The notes: a model not told the origin generated them from the sequence alone. A stretch of 64,000 nucleotides of DNA from Methyloceanibacter caenitepidi (GCF_000828475.1 NZ_AP014648.1:3173400-3237399); one strand, 5' to 3'. Positions 8,129 through 17,656 are shown, numbered from the stretch's first letter. Made by a program: numbers and translations.

Positions 8129-9611
8129 GGCGCCCTTCGCGCTTGTCGGCAGCGACACGCATGGGCTCACGCTCACGGCCCTCAACATCCCCTGCCGGCA
8201 GGAGGGATTGACCCCCGGCATGCGGCTGGCCGATGCCCGCGCCATCTGCCCCGCGCTCCTCACTGAGCCCAATGCGCCGGATAAGGATGCGGCCTTTCTG
8301 GAATCCCTCGCCCGCTGGGCCTCCCGCTACAGCCCGTCCCTCAACGTGGACGGCACTGACTGCCTTTGGCTCGACGTGACCGGCGTCGCGCATCTTTTCG
8401 GCGGCGAGTCCGAACTGCTTGCCGATCTCAAAGACCGTCTTGCCAGGCTGGGCTTCCGCGCGCGGTTTGGCTGCGCCGGAACGCTCGGGGGCGCCTCGGC
8501 GCTGGCGCATTTCGCACGGCGCAGCCCCGCCCTCGCCGTACCCGACACCCTGCCGGACACGCTCGCGCCTTTCCCCGTCGAGGCCTTGCGCCTCGAGCCT
8601 AATACAGTCCTCCTCTTGCGGCGGCTGGGACTGAAACGCATCGGCCAGCTTTACGGCCTGCCACGCGCCAGCCTCGAACGGCGCTTTCATTCGAAGGACG
8701 CCGCCGAAAGCGTCCTGCGCCGCCTCGACGAGGCGCTGGGACGGAGGAACGAAACGCACGCACCGCTTCTGCCCGCACCCGATTACGTGGCGCGCCTCTC
8801 CTTTGCCGAGCCGCTCATCTCCCATGACGGGGTCCTGGCCGGTCTTGAACGTCTGGCGGCCGAGCTCTGCGGCATGCTCGCGCGCGCACGAGCCGGCGCC
8901 CGGCGCGTGGTGTTGTGGGCCGCACGCACGGACGGCTCCTCCGTCGCGCTTGAAGCCGGCTTGAGCGCGCCATCGGCGACGGCGGCGCACCTGGTGCGCC
9001 TTCTCAAGGAGAAGCTCGACACGATCGACATGGGATTCGGCGTCGACCTCATGACCTTCGCGGCGCTCGCCGTCGACGATCTGTCCCCGGAGCAAACTGC
9101 TCTCAGCGCGACCGACCGCAAGCCCGGCCCCGAAAAACTCATCGACGCGCTTGCCAGTCGTTTGGGCGCCCGCACCGTGCGCCGCCTGTTCCCGCAACAA
9201 AGCCACATCCCCGAGCTTGCGCAAACGGCGCGCAGCGCCTTCGCAAAGCTGCCGGCCTGGACCGGCGACGCCCGCAACACTTCTTTGGAGAAGCCGCCGC
9301 GCCCGCCCCTTCTGCTCGCGACACCGGAAAGTGTGACCGTGATGGCGGAAGTCCCCGAAGGACCGCCGCTCCGCTTCACTTGGCGGCGCGTCAGCCGCCG
9401 CGTCGTCAAGGCGGAAGGGCCTGAGCGCATCGCGCCCGAATGGTGGCGCGTCCTCGACGGCAGCCCGGCGCAGCGCACACGCGATTACTACCGCATCGAG
9501 GACGAAGATGGCTGCCGTTACTGGGTCTTCCGCGAGGGGCTTTACCAGGAACGGGATGAGGCGCGCGATGGCGATCCCCCGCGCTGGTTCCTGCATGGGG
9601 TGTTCCCATGA
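8022..9611 (+). CDS. imuB: ImuB, non-catalytic Y-family polymerase homologue
   Basis: Bridges DnaE2, ImuA and the beta clamp in error-prone lesion bypass. About 529 residues, starting MTARMSRMVCVWFPHLPIERL, which lacks the catalytic acidic residues of true DinB/UmuC polymerases, as expected of ImuB. Little-finger and C-terminal sequences (RLSFAEPLISHDG, ARTVRRLFPQQSHIPE, then PEWWRVLDG, RDYYRIEDEDGCRYWVFREGLY) match the family. ATG 8022 has GGAGG at 6-7 nt spacing; ATG 8007 also has an SD and would add five residues. The stop overlaps dnaE2 by ATGA. Confidence 0.95.
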   Translation: MTARMSRMVCVWFPHLPIERLTRERLRAGHAPPPAKAPFALVGSDTHGLTLTALNIPCRQEGLTPGMRLADARAICPALLTEPNAPDKDAAFLESLARWASRYSPSLNVDGTDCLWLDVTGVAHLFGGESELLADLKDRLARLGFRARFGCAGTLGGASALAHFARRSPALAVPDTLPDTLAPFPVEALRLEPNTVLLLRRLGLKRIGQLYGLPRASLERRFHSKDAAESVLRRLDEALGRRNETHAPLLPAPDYVARLSFAEPLISHDGVLAGLERLAAELCGMLARARAGARRVVLWAARTDGSSVALEAGLSAPSATAAHLVRLLKEKLDTIDMGFGVDLMTFAALAVDDLSPEQTALSATDRKPGPEKLIDALASRLGARTVRRLFPQQSHIPELAQTARSAFAKLPAWTGDARNTSLEKPPRPPLLLATPESVTVMAEVPEGPPLRFTWRRVSRRVVKAEGPERIAPEWWRVLDGSPAQRTRDYYRIEDEDGCRYWVFREGLYQERDEARDGDPPRWFLHGVFP

Positions 9612-12600
9612 CTGGTCATCCCATGACGGCTCTTGCCGAACCCCGTTACGCCGAACTCGACGTCACCACGAACTTCACCTTTCTACGCGGCGGTTCCCAT
9701 GGCGAAGAGCTTGTGGCGCAAGCGGCGGCGCTCGGCCATACGGCCATAGCGGTGGCGGACGCCAATACGCTTGCCGGCGTGGTACGGGCGCATATCGCGG
9801 CGAAAGAGGCCGGCATCCAGTTCATCGTCGGTGCGCGGTTGATTTTGCAGGATGCGCCGTCCCTTCTCGCTTATCCCACGGACCGCGCGGCCTATGGCCG
9901 GCTCTGCCGCCTGCTGACACGCGGGCAGCGCCGCGCCGAGAAAGGGGAATGTCTTCTCGTGCTCGACGACGTGGCGGAACACGCGGATGGGCTGATCTTC
10001 ATCGCGCTGCCTTCTTCATCGTCATCGCCCGGCTTGACCGGGCGATCCAGTAACCACCGTCCTATCGATTGCGAAGATCAGGGGTTAGTGGATGCCCGCT
10101 TTCGCGGGCATGACAGCACTTTCGAAGCGCAACTCATGCGTATCAAAGAAGCACTGCCCTTCCGCACGCCGCTCTATCTCGCCGCTCATCACGGCTATCG
10201 CGGCGATGACCGCATACGGATCGAAAGGACCGCGCGCCTCGCCGAGAGCACGCGCATCCCGCTCATCGCCACTGGCGGCGTGCTGTATCACACGCCGGAG
10301 CGCCGACCGCTCCAGGACGTGCTCACCTGCATCCGCGAAAAATGTTCGCTTGGAGAGGCAGGCTTTCGTCTCGAGGCCAATGCGGAGCGGCATTTGAAGG
10401 CGCCCGCCGAGATGGCGCGGCTCTTCAAAGGCTACGAAGAGGCGCTGGAGCGCACGGTCGAGATCGCGAACGCATGCCGCTTCTCCCTCGATGAGTTGAA
10501 ATACGAATACCCGGACGAACCGGTTCCCGAAGGCAAGACCCCGCAAGGACATCTGGAGGAGCTGGCGTGGGAGGGCGCCGCCTGGCGCTTTCCGGATGGC
10601 ATCCCGGACAAAGTCCGCGACACGATCGAAAAAGAACTCGTGCTCATCGAGGAGCTCAACTACGCGCCTTACTTTTTGACCGTCTACGACATCGTCCATT
10701 ACGCGCGCAGCCTCGGCATTCTCTGCCAAGGGCGCGGCTCAGCCGCCAATTCCGCTGTGTGCTATTGCCTGGCCATCACCAATGTCGATCCCACCGAGAT
10801 CGATCTTCTGTTCGAGCGCTTCGTCTCGCCTGAACGCCGCGAACCGCCCGATATCGACGTGGACTTCGAGCACGAGCGCCGCGAGGAGGTGATTCAATAT
10901 ATCTATGCGCGCTATGGCCGCGACCGCGCGGGGCTCGCCGCGACCGTCATCTCATATAGAGGCCGCTCCGCCGTGCGCGAGGTGGGCAAGGTGTTGGGGC
11001 TTTCCGAAGATACGGTCGCCGCGCTCGCCGGCACGATATGGGGCCTCAGCAATAAGGGACTGCCCGAGAAATATGTACGCGAGGCGGGGCTCGACCCGTC
11101 CGATGCGCGCCTCGCGCGCTGCCTGGCGCTGGCCCATGAACTCATCGGCTTTCCCCGGCATCTGTCACAACATGTGGGCGGCTTCGTGCTGACGCGCGGA
11201 CCTCTGTCCGAGCTTGTGCCCATCGGCAACGCGGCCATGGAAGACCGCACCGTCATCGAATGGGATAAGGACGACCTCGATGCGCTAGGCCTTCTGAAGG
11301 TCGATGTGCTCGGCCTCGGCATGCTCACCTGCATCCGCAAGGCCTTCGCGCTTCTCAAGGAGCACTACGGCGTAGACCTCACGCTCGGCACCGTGCCGCG
11401 CGAAGACCCAAAAGTATACGATATGCTCTGCCGCGCCGATTCCATCGGCGTGTTCCAGGTGGAGAGCCGCGCGCAGATGAACATGCTGCCGCGCCTGAAG
11501 CCCCGCTGCTTCTACGACCTCGTTATCGAAGTCGCCATCGTCCGGCCCGGTCCGATTCAGGGCGACATGGTGCATCCTTATTTGCGCCGCCGCTCCGGCG
11601 AGGAGAAGGTCGCGTTTCCCTCGCCTCATCCCGATCACGGGCCGCCAGACGAGCTGCATCAAGTACTCGGCAAGACCATGGGCGTGCCGCTGTTCCAGGA
11701 ACAGGCAATGCGCCTTGCCATGGTGGCCGCGAAATTCAGCGGCGACGAAGCGAACGAGCTGCGCCGCGCCATGGCGACCTTCCGGCGGCGCGGCACGATC
11801 GGCACGCTTCAGGACAAGATGGTCGGCCGCATGACCGCACGCGGCTATCCGCAAGACTTCGCCGAACGCTGCTTCAACCAGATCAAGGGCTTCGGCGATT
11901 ACGGCTTTCCCGAAAGCCACGCGGCGAGCTTCGCCCATCTCGTCTATGTGTCGTCCTGGCTCAAATGCCATTACCCGGACGTGTTCGCCTGCGCGCTGTT
12001 GAACTCCCAGCCCATGGGTTTCTACGCCCCGGCCCAGATCGTGCGCTGTGCCCGCGAACATGGCGTCGAAGCGCGCCCGCCCGACATCAATCACAGCCAT
12101 TGGGACTGTACGCTGGAGGCGGGTACCGGCAAGTTCCAAGCTTTGCGGTTGGGGCTCCGCCAGATCGACGGGTTTCGCGAGGCCGATGCCGATCAGGCCG
12201 TCATCAGACGAGATCGTCCCTATGCCGACATACAAGACGTTTGGCGCCGCAGCGGTCTTGGCCGCGCCGGCATTGAACGGCTCGCATCCGCCGATGCGTT
12301 CCGCTCGCTCGGGCTCGACCGGCGGCAGGCACTATGGGCCGTGCGCGGGCTCCCGAAGGAAATTGCCCTGCCGCTGTTCGAACATGCGCAGGCCACGGAA
12401 ATGGGCCGCGAGCCGGAGGTCGCACTCCCGGCCATGCCTCTGCCCGAGCATGTGGTGAATGATTACCGCACGCTGCGGCTCTCGCTCAAAGCTCACCCGA
12501 TGTCGTTCCTGCGCGCGCAAGTTACGGCCGCCCGCATCGTCTCATGCGGCGCGGTCAAGGCGATGAAGGACGGCACGCGGGTCAGCGTCGGCGGCGTGAT

Positions 12601-13075
12601 CCTGGTGCGCCAGCGTCCCGGCTCCGCCTCCGGCGTGGTGTTCATGACCATCGAAGACGAAACCGGCGTCGCCAACGCGGTGATCTGGCCCTCGGTGTTG
12701 GAGCGCATGCGCAAAGTGGTCATGGGCGCACGGCTCGTGGTGATCCATGGCCGGATCCAGCGGCACGAAGACATTATTCATGTCGTCGCGGAGCACCTCG
12801 AAGATAAAAATGACTGGCTGGACCGCCTGTCCGAAGACGACGAACTCGAGGCGACGCTGGCGAACGCGGACGAGATACGCCGGCCCGATCCCGGGTCCTG
12901 GCGCTCGTCGCAACCCAAGCCCGGCCTCCTGCCGCCGCTTGCCGCCGCCGACCACGTTAAACGCCCAGAGACCAGCGAGCCGCGCCGCAAGGGCGAGGAC
13001 CGACACCCGCGTTGGCATCCCCGCTGTCACCCGCGCGACACCCGCATCATTCCGAAATCCCGCGACTTTCATTGA
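9608..13075 (+). CDS. dnaE2: DnaE2 error-prone DNA polymerase III alpha subunit, with an in-frame palindromic repeat
   Basis: Catalytic polymerase of the SOS mutasome, 1155 residues, somewhat longer than usual. It has an N-terminal PHP domain (YAELDVTTNFTFLRGGSHGEE), the palm with the metal-binding PPDIDVDFEHERRE and LLKVDVLGLGML, RPGPIQGDMVHPYLRRR, the finger region FPESHAASFAHLVYVSSWLKC and a C-terminal OB domain (VSVGGVILVRQRPG). The start overlaps imuB by 4 bp. Residues about 136-170 (SSSSSPGLTGRSS through GLVDARFRGHD) have no place in the family and are the translation of a palindromic repeat at 10021-10114. The frame stays open through it, so the polymerase is probably intact. Confidence 0.96.
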   Translation: MTGHPMTALAEPRYAELDVTTNFTFLRGGSHGEELVAQAAALGHTAIAVADANTLAGVVRAHIAAKEAGIQFIVGARLILQDAPSLLAYPTDRAAYGRLCRLLTRGQRRAEKGECLLVLDDVAEHADGLIFIALPSSSSSPGLTGRSSNHRPIDCEDQGLVDARFRGHDSTFEAQLMRIKEALPFRTPLYLAAHHGYRGDDRIRIERTARLAESTRIPLIATGGVLYHTPERRPLQDVLTCIREKCSLGEAGFRLEANAERHLKAPAEMARLFKGYEEALERTVEIANACRFSLDELKYEYPDEPVPEGKTPQGHLEELAWEGAAWRFPDGIPDKVRDTIEKELVLIEELNYAPYFLTVYDIVHYARSLGILCQGRGSAANSAVCYCLAITNVDPTEIDLLFERFVSPERREPPDIDVDFEHERREEVIQYIYARYGRDRAGLAATVISYRGRSAVREVGKVLGLSEDTVAALAGTIWGLSNKGLPEKYVREAGLDPSDARLARCLALAHELIGFPRHLSQHVGGFVLTRGPLSELVPIGNAAMEDRTVIEWDKDDLDALGLLKVDVLGLGMLTCIRKAFALLKEHYGVDLTLGTVPREDPKVYDMLCRADSIGVFQVESRAQMNMLPRLKPRCFYDLVIEVAIVRPGPIQGDMVHPYLRRRSGEEKVAFPSPHPDHGPPDELHQVLGKTMGVPLFQEQAMRLAMVAAKFSGDEANELRRAMATFRRRGTIGTLQDKMVGRMTARGYPQDFAERCFNQIKGFGDYGFPESHAASFAHLVYVSSWLKCHYPDVFACALLNSQPMGFYAPAQIVRCAREHGVEARPPDINHSHWDCTLEAGTGKFQALRLGLRQIDGFREADADQAVIRRDRPYADIQDVWRRSGLGRAGIERLASADAFRSLGLDRRQALWAVRGLPKEIALPLFEHAQATEMGREPEVALPAMPLPEHVVNDYRTLRLSLKAHPMSFLRAQVTAARIVSCGAVKAMKDGTRVSVGGVILVRQRPGSASGVVFMTIEDETGVANAVIWPSVLERMRKVVMGARLVVIHGRIQRHEDIIHVVAEHLEDKNDWLDRLSEDDELEATLANADEIRRPDPGSWRSSQPKPGLLPPLAAADHVKRPETSEPRRKGEDRHPRWHPRCHPRDTRIIPKSRDFH
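10021..10114 (+). repeat. Palindromic repetitive element inserted in the dnaE2 PHP domain
   Basis: The 94-bp element starts with GTCAT and ends with ATGAC. It holds a 9-bp perfect hairpin (10024-10046, loop CTTGA) and an 8-bp perfect hairpin (10092-10111, loop TTTC). Inner flanks TCCAGTAACC and GGTTAGTGGA pair at 9 of 10 positions, so the whole can fold as a large cruciform. Sequence of this type (CGCCCGGCTTGACCGGGCGATCCA, in two pieces) is a well-known intergenic repeat in Hyphomicrobiales. Inside a coding gene it is exceptional. Confidence 0.88.
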
Positions 13076-13191
13076 GAGCATGTCCATAAAAGGTGAACAC
13101 CGGTTTTCAAGCCGGACATGCGACAAAGCAAAAGGACAAAGCTAACGGACGCGTGACTAGCGAGAGCCGCGAAAGTAGATATGCTGCGCCC

Positions 13192-14940
13192 ATGCTGCAC
13201 CCGAAAAGACTCGCGTATCGCGTTCTCGCCGCCCTCGCGGCGATTTTCTTTCTGAGCGTCCCGGCCCACGCCCTCGACCTGCCCGAGGGCGAGAGCGGTC
13301 TTGCGCAGAAACCGCTCGTCACAGCCAAGAAGCACATGATCGTCGCGGCGCACCCGCTTGCCAGCGAGGCGGGGCTCGAGATGCTGCGCAAAGGCGGCGC
13401 GGCCATCGACGCGGGCATCGCCACGCAGATGGTGCTGACCCTGGTCGAGCCGCAATCGTCGGGCATCGGCGGGGGCGCTTTCATTCTGTACTGGGACGCC
13501 GCGCAAGAAACGCTGACCAGCTATGACGGGCGCGAGACGGCGCCCGCCAGCGCGACGCCCGAGCTTTTCCTCGACGCAGCCGGCCAGCCCCTGCCCCGGC
13601 CCGTCGCCATGCATAGCGGACGCTCCGTCGGTGTGCCCGGCGCGCTGGCGGTGCTCAAGCTCGTGCACGACGAATACGGCAAACTGCCTTGGGCGGAGCT
13701 GTTCCAGCCCGCCATGAAGCTCGCCCGCGACGGCTTTCCGGTCTCCGCCCGGCTCTCCAAGTTGCTGGGCGAGGCCGACATCAACACATTCGACGCCGCC
13801 GCCCGCGCCTACTTCTTTGATGCGAACGGCAAACCCCATCCGCCTGGAACCATCCTGAAGAACGAAGCACTGGCGCAGACCCTCGAGACCATCGCCAACG
13901 AGGGGATCAACGCGTTTTACAAAGGACCCATCGCGGCCGACATCGCGAAGACGGTCCAAAGCGATCAGCGCGGTGCAGGCACGCTAAGCGAAAGCGACTT
14001 CCAAGCTTATCGCCCCAAGAAACGCGAACCCGTCTGCGTGCCTTATCGCGGCTCGTCCGTCTGCGGCATGGGACCGCCCTCGTCAGGCGCGGTCGCCGTG
14101 GGGCAAACGCTCCGACTGATCAAGCCGTTCGATCTGGGGACAAAACCGATGGGCGTACAGGCCACACATGCCATCCTTGAAGCACAGCGGCTCGCTTTCG
14201 CGGACCGGGCGCGCTATCTGGCCGATCCAGACTTCGTGGACGTGCCGCTCGCGGGTTTGCTCGACAAAAATTATCTGGCAGAGCGTCGTACATTGATCGA
14301 TCCCGAGCGCGCCGCCCAAACTGTCACCCATGGCACGCCGCCGAACATTTCCAGCAATTTCGGACGCGACGCCACCGAGGAGAAGGGCGGCACAAGCCAT
14401 GTGTCCGTCGTAGACGACAGCGGCGATGCTTTTTCGATGACCACCAGCATCGAGACCGCCTTCGGCGCCCGCAGCATGGTGCGCGGTTTCCTCCTCAACA
14501 ATCAGCTGACGGACTTTTCTTTTCTACCCAAGGACGAGGACGGCATGGAGATTGCCAACCGGGTCGAGCCGGGAAAGCGGCCGCGCAGTTCCATGGATCC
14601 AACCATGATCTTCGGCCCCGATGGCGGTCTCGACTACGTGTTGGGGTCGCCCGGCGGCCCGGCGATCATTATCTTCAACCTCAAAGCCATTATCGCGATG
14701 ATGGATTGGGGCCTGGATCCTGCTGAGGCGGCCGCACTTATCAATTTCGGGGGCTCGCCGTGGGGCGTCCTCCTCGAAACCGGTACCGAATGGAATGAGC
14801 TGGCAAGCGCGCTGACGGACAAGGGCCATCCGGTGAAGCGCATTCCCATGACCAGCGGGCTGCATATCATCGCGGTGACGCCCGGCGGCCTCGAAGGCGG
14901 CGCCGATCCGCGCCGCGATGGTGTCGCACTCGGCGATTGA
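13192..14940 (+). CDS. ggt: Gamma-glutamyltransferase
   Basis: Periplasmic Ntn-hydrolase that cleaves the gamma-glutamyl bond of glutathione and its conjugates. 582 residues from ATG 13192 with a signal peptide (VLAALAAIFFLSVPAHA). HPLASEAGLEMLRKGGAAID and SGIGGGAFILYW are typical of the large subunit. The nucleophilic Thr at residue 401 (GG-TSHVSVVDDSG) marks the autoprocessing site that generates the small subunit, followed by FSMTTSIETAFGA and the GSPGGPAI glycine-rich loop. It stands between dnaE2 and thiO as a single gene. Confidence 0.96.
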   Translation: MLHPKRLAYRVLAALAAIFFLSVPAHALDLPEGESGLAQKPLVTAKKHMIVAAHPLASEAGLEMLRKGGAAIDAGIATQMVLTLVEPQSSGIGGGAFILYWDAAQETLTSYDGRETAPASATPELFLDAAGQPLPRPVAMHSGRSVGVPGALAVLKLVHDEYGKLPWAELFQPAMKLARDGFPVSARLSKLLGEADINTFDAAARAYFFDANGKPHPPGTILKNEALAQTLETIANEGINAFYKGPIAADIAKTVQSDQRGAGTLSESDFQAYRPKKREPVCVPYRGSSVCGMGPPSSGAVAVGQTLRLIKPFDLGTKPMGVQATHAILEAQRLAFADRARYLADPDFVDVPLAGLLDKNYLAERRTLIDPERAAQTVTHGTPPNISSNFGRDATEEKGGTSHVSVVDDSGDAFSMTTSIETAFGARSMVRGFLLNNQLTDFSFLPKDEDGMEIANRVEPGKRPRSSMDPTMIFGPDGGLDYVLGSPGGPAIIIFNLKAIIAMMDWGLDPAEAAALINFGGSPWGVLLETGTEWNELASALTDKGHPVKRIPMTSGLHIIAVTPGGLEGGADPRRDGVALGD

Positions 14941-14953
14941 ATACTTGGTATCG

Positions 14954-14986
14954 GCGTGCGTGACGGCTATGCCTCAGTCCGCACGC
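14954..14986 (+). other. GC-rich hairpin between ggt and thiO
   Basis: A 7-bp perfect inverted repeat (GCGTGCG 14954-14960, CGCACGC 14980-14986) begins 14 bp after the ggt stop. It lacks a T-tract, so it may be a transcript 3'-end stabiliser rather than a complete intrinsic terminator. It does not resemble a TPP riboswitch. Confidence 0.4.
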
Positions 14987-15008
14987 AAGAGCAGGCAATT
15001 CGAAGACA

Positions 15009-16031
15009 ATGACTGGCCCCTATAAAATCGCGATCCGCGGCGCCGGAGTCACTGGACTTTGGCAGGCGCTGACTCTCGCGCGCCGGGGGCACAGCATCAT
15101 CGTGGTGGAACAATCCACAGAGCCGTTCACCGATGCCTGCAGTCCCTGGGCCGGCGCGATGCTGGCGCCACGCTGCGAAGAAGAAAGCGCGGAGCCCGTG
15201 ATCCGGGAACTGGGCATGCGCGGCATTCAATTGTGGCAGGCCGCCTATCCGGATCTCACATCCGCCGGCAGCCTGGTGGTGGCGCCGGCACGCGACCGCA
15301 CGCTTCTCGATCGTTTCGAGCGCATGACCGAAGGGGGCAGCCGTCTCGACGCCACGCAGTTGGAAGAGTTGGAGCCGGATCTCATCCCCCGTTTCGACAC
15401 GGCGTTATTCTATGCCGACGAGGCCCATCTTAATCCGGAAGCCGCATTGCACTTCCTTCTGAACGAGGTTCGGAACGCGGGCGCGGTTGTCCAGTTCGGT
15501 ACGGGCGAGACCCCTGACGGGGCAGACTTCATCGTCGACTGCCGGGGCCTTGGCGCGCAGGACATGCTGCCCACCCTGCGGGGCGTCCGCGGCGAGCGGA
15601 TCGTAGTCCGCTCCCCCGACATCGCCTTCGAGCGGTCCATTCGCCTCCTCCATCCCCGTTTTCCGCTCTACCTCGTGCCCTGGGGCGAGGACGAGACCGG
15701 CGCGAACCGGTTCATGCTCGGCGCGACCTCGATCGAACGCGAAGATGGAGGGCCCGTGACCCTGCGGTCGACTTTGGAGCTTCTCAGCGCCGCCTATGTG
15801 CTCGATCCCGCCTTCGGCGAAGCCGAGATTCTCAGCCTCGGCGCGGGCGTCCGGCCGGCATTTCCCGACAACCGGCCTAGGATTATCACGAGTTCGGGCT
15901 ATATCTTTGTAAATGGGCTCTACCGGCACGGCTTCTTGCTCGCGCCGGTCATGGCTGAAATGGTGGCGCACTACTTGGAAACCGGCGTCACCCACCCGGA
16001 GGTCTTCATTGCAGATTTTGGTCAACGGTGA
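15009..16031 (+). CDS. thiO: Glycine oxidase ThiO (FAD-dependent)
   Basis: Oxidises glycine to iminoacetate (dehydroglycine), the glycine-derived precursor of the thiazole moiety of thiamin. 340 residues with an N-terminal FAD dinucleotide-binding motif (IRGAGVTGLWQALTLARRG, acidic residue in VVEQS), ACSPWAGAMLAPR, and a C-terminal GVRPAFPDNRPRI and VNGLYRHGFLLAP that are typical of ThiO/DadA-family oxidases. It is the first gene of thiO-thiS-thiG-thiE and its end overlaps thiS by 23 bp. Confidence 0.94.
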   Translation: MTGPYKIAIRGAGVTGLWQALTLARRGHSIIVVEQSTEPFTDACSPWAGAMLAPRCEEESAEPVIRELGMRGIQLWQAAYPDLTSAGSLVVAPARDRTLLDRFERMTEGGSRLDATQLEELEPDLIPRFDTALFYADEAHLNPEAALHFLLNEVRNAGAVVQFGTGETPDGADFIVDCRGLGAQDMLPTLRGVRGERIVVRSPDIAFERSIRLLHPRFPLYLVPWGEDETGANRFMLGATSIEREDGGPVTLRSTLELLSAAYVLDPAFGEAEILSLGAGVRPAFPDNRPRIITSSGYIFVNGLYRHGFLLAPVMAEMVAHYLETGVTHPEVFIADFGQR

Positions 16032-16206
16032 GCATTTCACGACCGACGCAAACAGCCTCGACGAACTTTGCAAGACGCTCGGTTTCGCCGATGCGAAGAT
16101 AGCGACCGCGGTCAATGGCAGCTTCGTCGCCGCCACGGCCCGCGCGCGCACCCAGCTTGCCGAAGCCGACGAAATTGAGATCGTCGCGCCAAGACAGGGC
16201 GGGTAA
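16009..16206 (+). CDS. thiS: ThiS sulfur-carrier protein, TTG start
   Basis: A 65-residue ubiquitin-like protein ending in the essential Gly-Gly (VAPRQGG), whose C-terminal thiocarboxylate donates sulfur to the thiazole. It begins M-QILVNGEHFTTDANSL, a normal ThiS start. I place the start at the TTG at 16009 because GGAGG (15998-16002) lies exactly 6 nt upstream and no ATG is near; the longer ATG frame from 15913 has no homology upstream. It overlaps the end of thiO by 23 bp, so it is translationally coupled. Confidence 0.92.
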   Translation: MQILVNGEHFTTDANSLDELCKTLGFADAKIATAVNGSFVAATARARTQLAEADEIEIVAPRQGG

Positions 16207-16247
16207 GGCAGAGCGGCCGAGACAGGCCGCCAAAGGCATGATCGCTG

Positions 16248-17036
16248 ATGCTTGAACTTTACGGCACGAAGTTTTCCTCGCGCATGCTGCTGGGCACGGC
16301 GGGCTATGCCTCGCCCGATTTGTTGCGCCAGGCCGTCGAAGCTTCGGGCGCCGAGATCGTCACCGTGTCTCTCAGACGGGAATCCGCGCGGGCCAAGACC
16401 GGCCAAGGCTTCTGGGGGCTGATCGAAGAGCTCGGGCGCCGGGTCCTTCCCAATACGGCTGGCTGCCATACGGCGAAGGAGGCGATCACCACTGCCCAGA
16501 TGGCGCGCGAGCTGTTCGGGACGAATTGGATCAAGCTCGAGGTCATCGCCAACGACGACACGCTGCAGCCCGAAGTGTTCGGTCTCGTGGAGGCCGCCGC
16601 CGAACTCAATGCCGACGGATTCGACGTGCTGCCCTACACCACTGAGGATCTAAGCGTGGCCGAACGCCTGGCCGCGGCGGGATGCGAGGTCTTGATGCCG
16701 TGGGGGTCGCCGATAGGCTCCGCCCGCGGACTCGCAAACAAGACCGCGCTCAAGACGCTGCGGGCGTATTTTCCCGACACGCCCCTGATCGTCGATGCAG
16801 GCCTCGGCGCGCCGTCTCATGCCGCCGAAGTCATGGAAATGGGCTACGACGGCGTTCTTCTGAACACCGCTGTCGCGAAGGCGGGCAACCCCGTGACCAT
16901 GGCGCGCGGCTTCGCCCGGGCGATCGAGGGCGGCCGGCTTGCCTACGAGGCGGGAATTGTCGAACCGCGCGACATGGCCACACCGTCCACGCCGATCGCG
17001 GGAACACCTTTCTTCAAGATCGATAACGCGTCCTGA
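16248..17036 (+). CDS. thiG: Thiazole synthase ThiG
   Basis: Assembles the thiazole phosphate from 1-deoxyxylulose 5-phosphate, iminoacetate and ThiS thiocarboxylate. 262 residues, the usual length. The TIM-barrel signatures [19 protein letters not shown], the Schiff-base lysine in [33 protein letters not shown] and [19 protein letters not shown] are all present. It lies 41 bp after thiS and 8 bp before thiE. Confidence 0.97.
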   Translation: MLELYGTKFSSRMLLGTAGYASPDLLRQAVEASGAEIVTVSLRRESARAKTGQGFWGLIEELGRRVLPNTAGCHTAKEAITTAQMARELFGTNWIKLEVIANDDTLQPEVFGLVEAAAELNADGFDVLPYTTEDLSVAERLAAAGCEVLMPWGSPIGSARGLANKTALKTLRAYFPDTPLIVDAGLGAPSHAAEVMEMGYDGVLLNTAVAKAGNPVTMARGFARAIEGGRLAYEAGIVEPRDMATPSTPIAGTPFFKIDNAS

Positions 17037-17044
17037 TCCGCAGC

Positions 17045-17656
17045 GTGCTCCAACTCGACCCGTTCTATCCCATCGTGCCGGACACAGCCTGGCTCAAGCG
17101 GCTGCTGCCGGCGGGGCTGAAGTTGGTGCAACTCCGCATCAAGGACGCGCCGGCGGATACGGTGCGGACGGAAATCGGCGAGGCGCTCAGGCTGTGCGCA
17201 GACGCAGGCTGCCAGCTTGTGGTGAACGACTATTGGCAAGAGGCGATCGAAGCCGGGGCGGACTTCGTACATCTCGGCCAGGAAGACCTCGCCGACGCCG
17301 ACGTCAACGCGATCCGCGACGCGGGGATCAAACTCGGCATCAGCACCCATAGCGACGAGGAACTCGCGACCGCCCTTGCCGCCGAGCCCGACTACGTGGC
17401 ACTCGGGCCTGTCTACCCGACGCTCCTCAAGAAAATGCCGTGGGCGCCGCAAGGGCTCGACCGCGTGGCCGCCTGGAAAGCGCAAGTGCCCTGCCCCCTT
17501 GTGGCCATCGGCGGCCTCACGCCCGACCGTGCCCCTGCGGTGTTTGAGGCGGGCGCGGACAGCCTGGCGGTGATCACCGACATCGTGACGCACGAGGCCC
17601 CGGAGAAGCGGACCGAGACCTGGGTCGCGGTCACGGAGCCCTGGCGGCGGCGCTAG
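17045..17656 (+). CDS. thiE: Thiamine-phosphate synthase ThiE
   Basis: Couples thiazole phosphate with HMP pyrophosphate to give thiamin phosphate. 203 residues starting at GTG 17045. LVQLRIKDAP, LVVNDYWQEAIEAGADFVHLGQEDL, ISTHSDEELATAL, YVALGPVYPTLLKK and AIGGLTPDRAPAVFEAGADSLAVIT follow the ThiE TIM-barrel pattern. The gene is shifted into the thiO-S-G operon; no SD is obvious, so it is probably translated by coupling. thiC and thiD are not in the window. Confidence 0.93.
   Translation: MLQLDPFYPIVPDTAWLKRLLPAGLKLVQLRIKDAPADTVRTEIGEALRLCADAGCQLVVNDYWQEAIEAGADFVHLGQEDLADADVNAIRDAGIKLGISTHSDEELATALAAEPDYVALGPVYPTLLKKMPWAPQGLDRVAAWKAQVPCPLVAIGGLTPDRAPAVFEAGADSLAVITDIVTHEAPEKRTETWVAVTEPWRRR

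Noticed and set aside
7839..9596. A 585-codon minus-strand ORF opposite imuB
   Set aside because: Antisense shadow of imuB with no recognisable motif.
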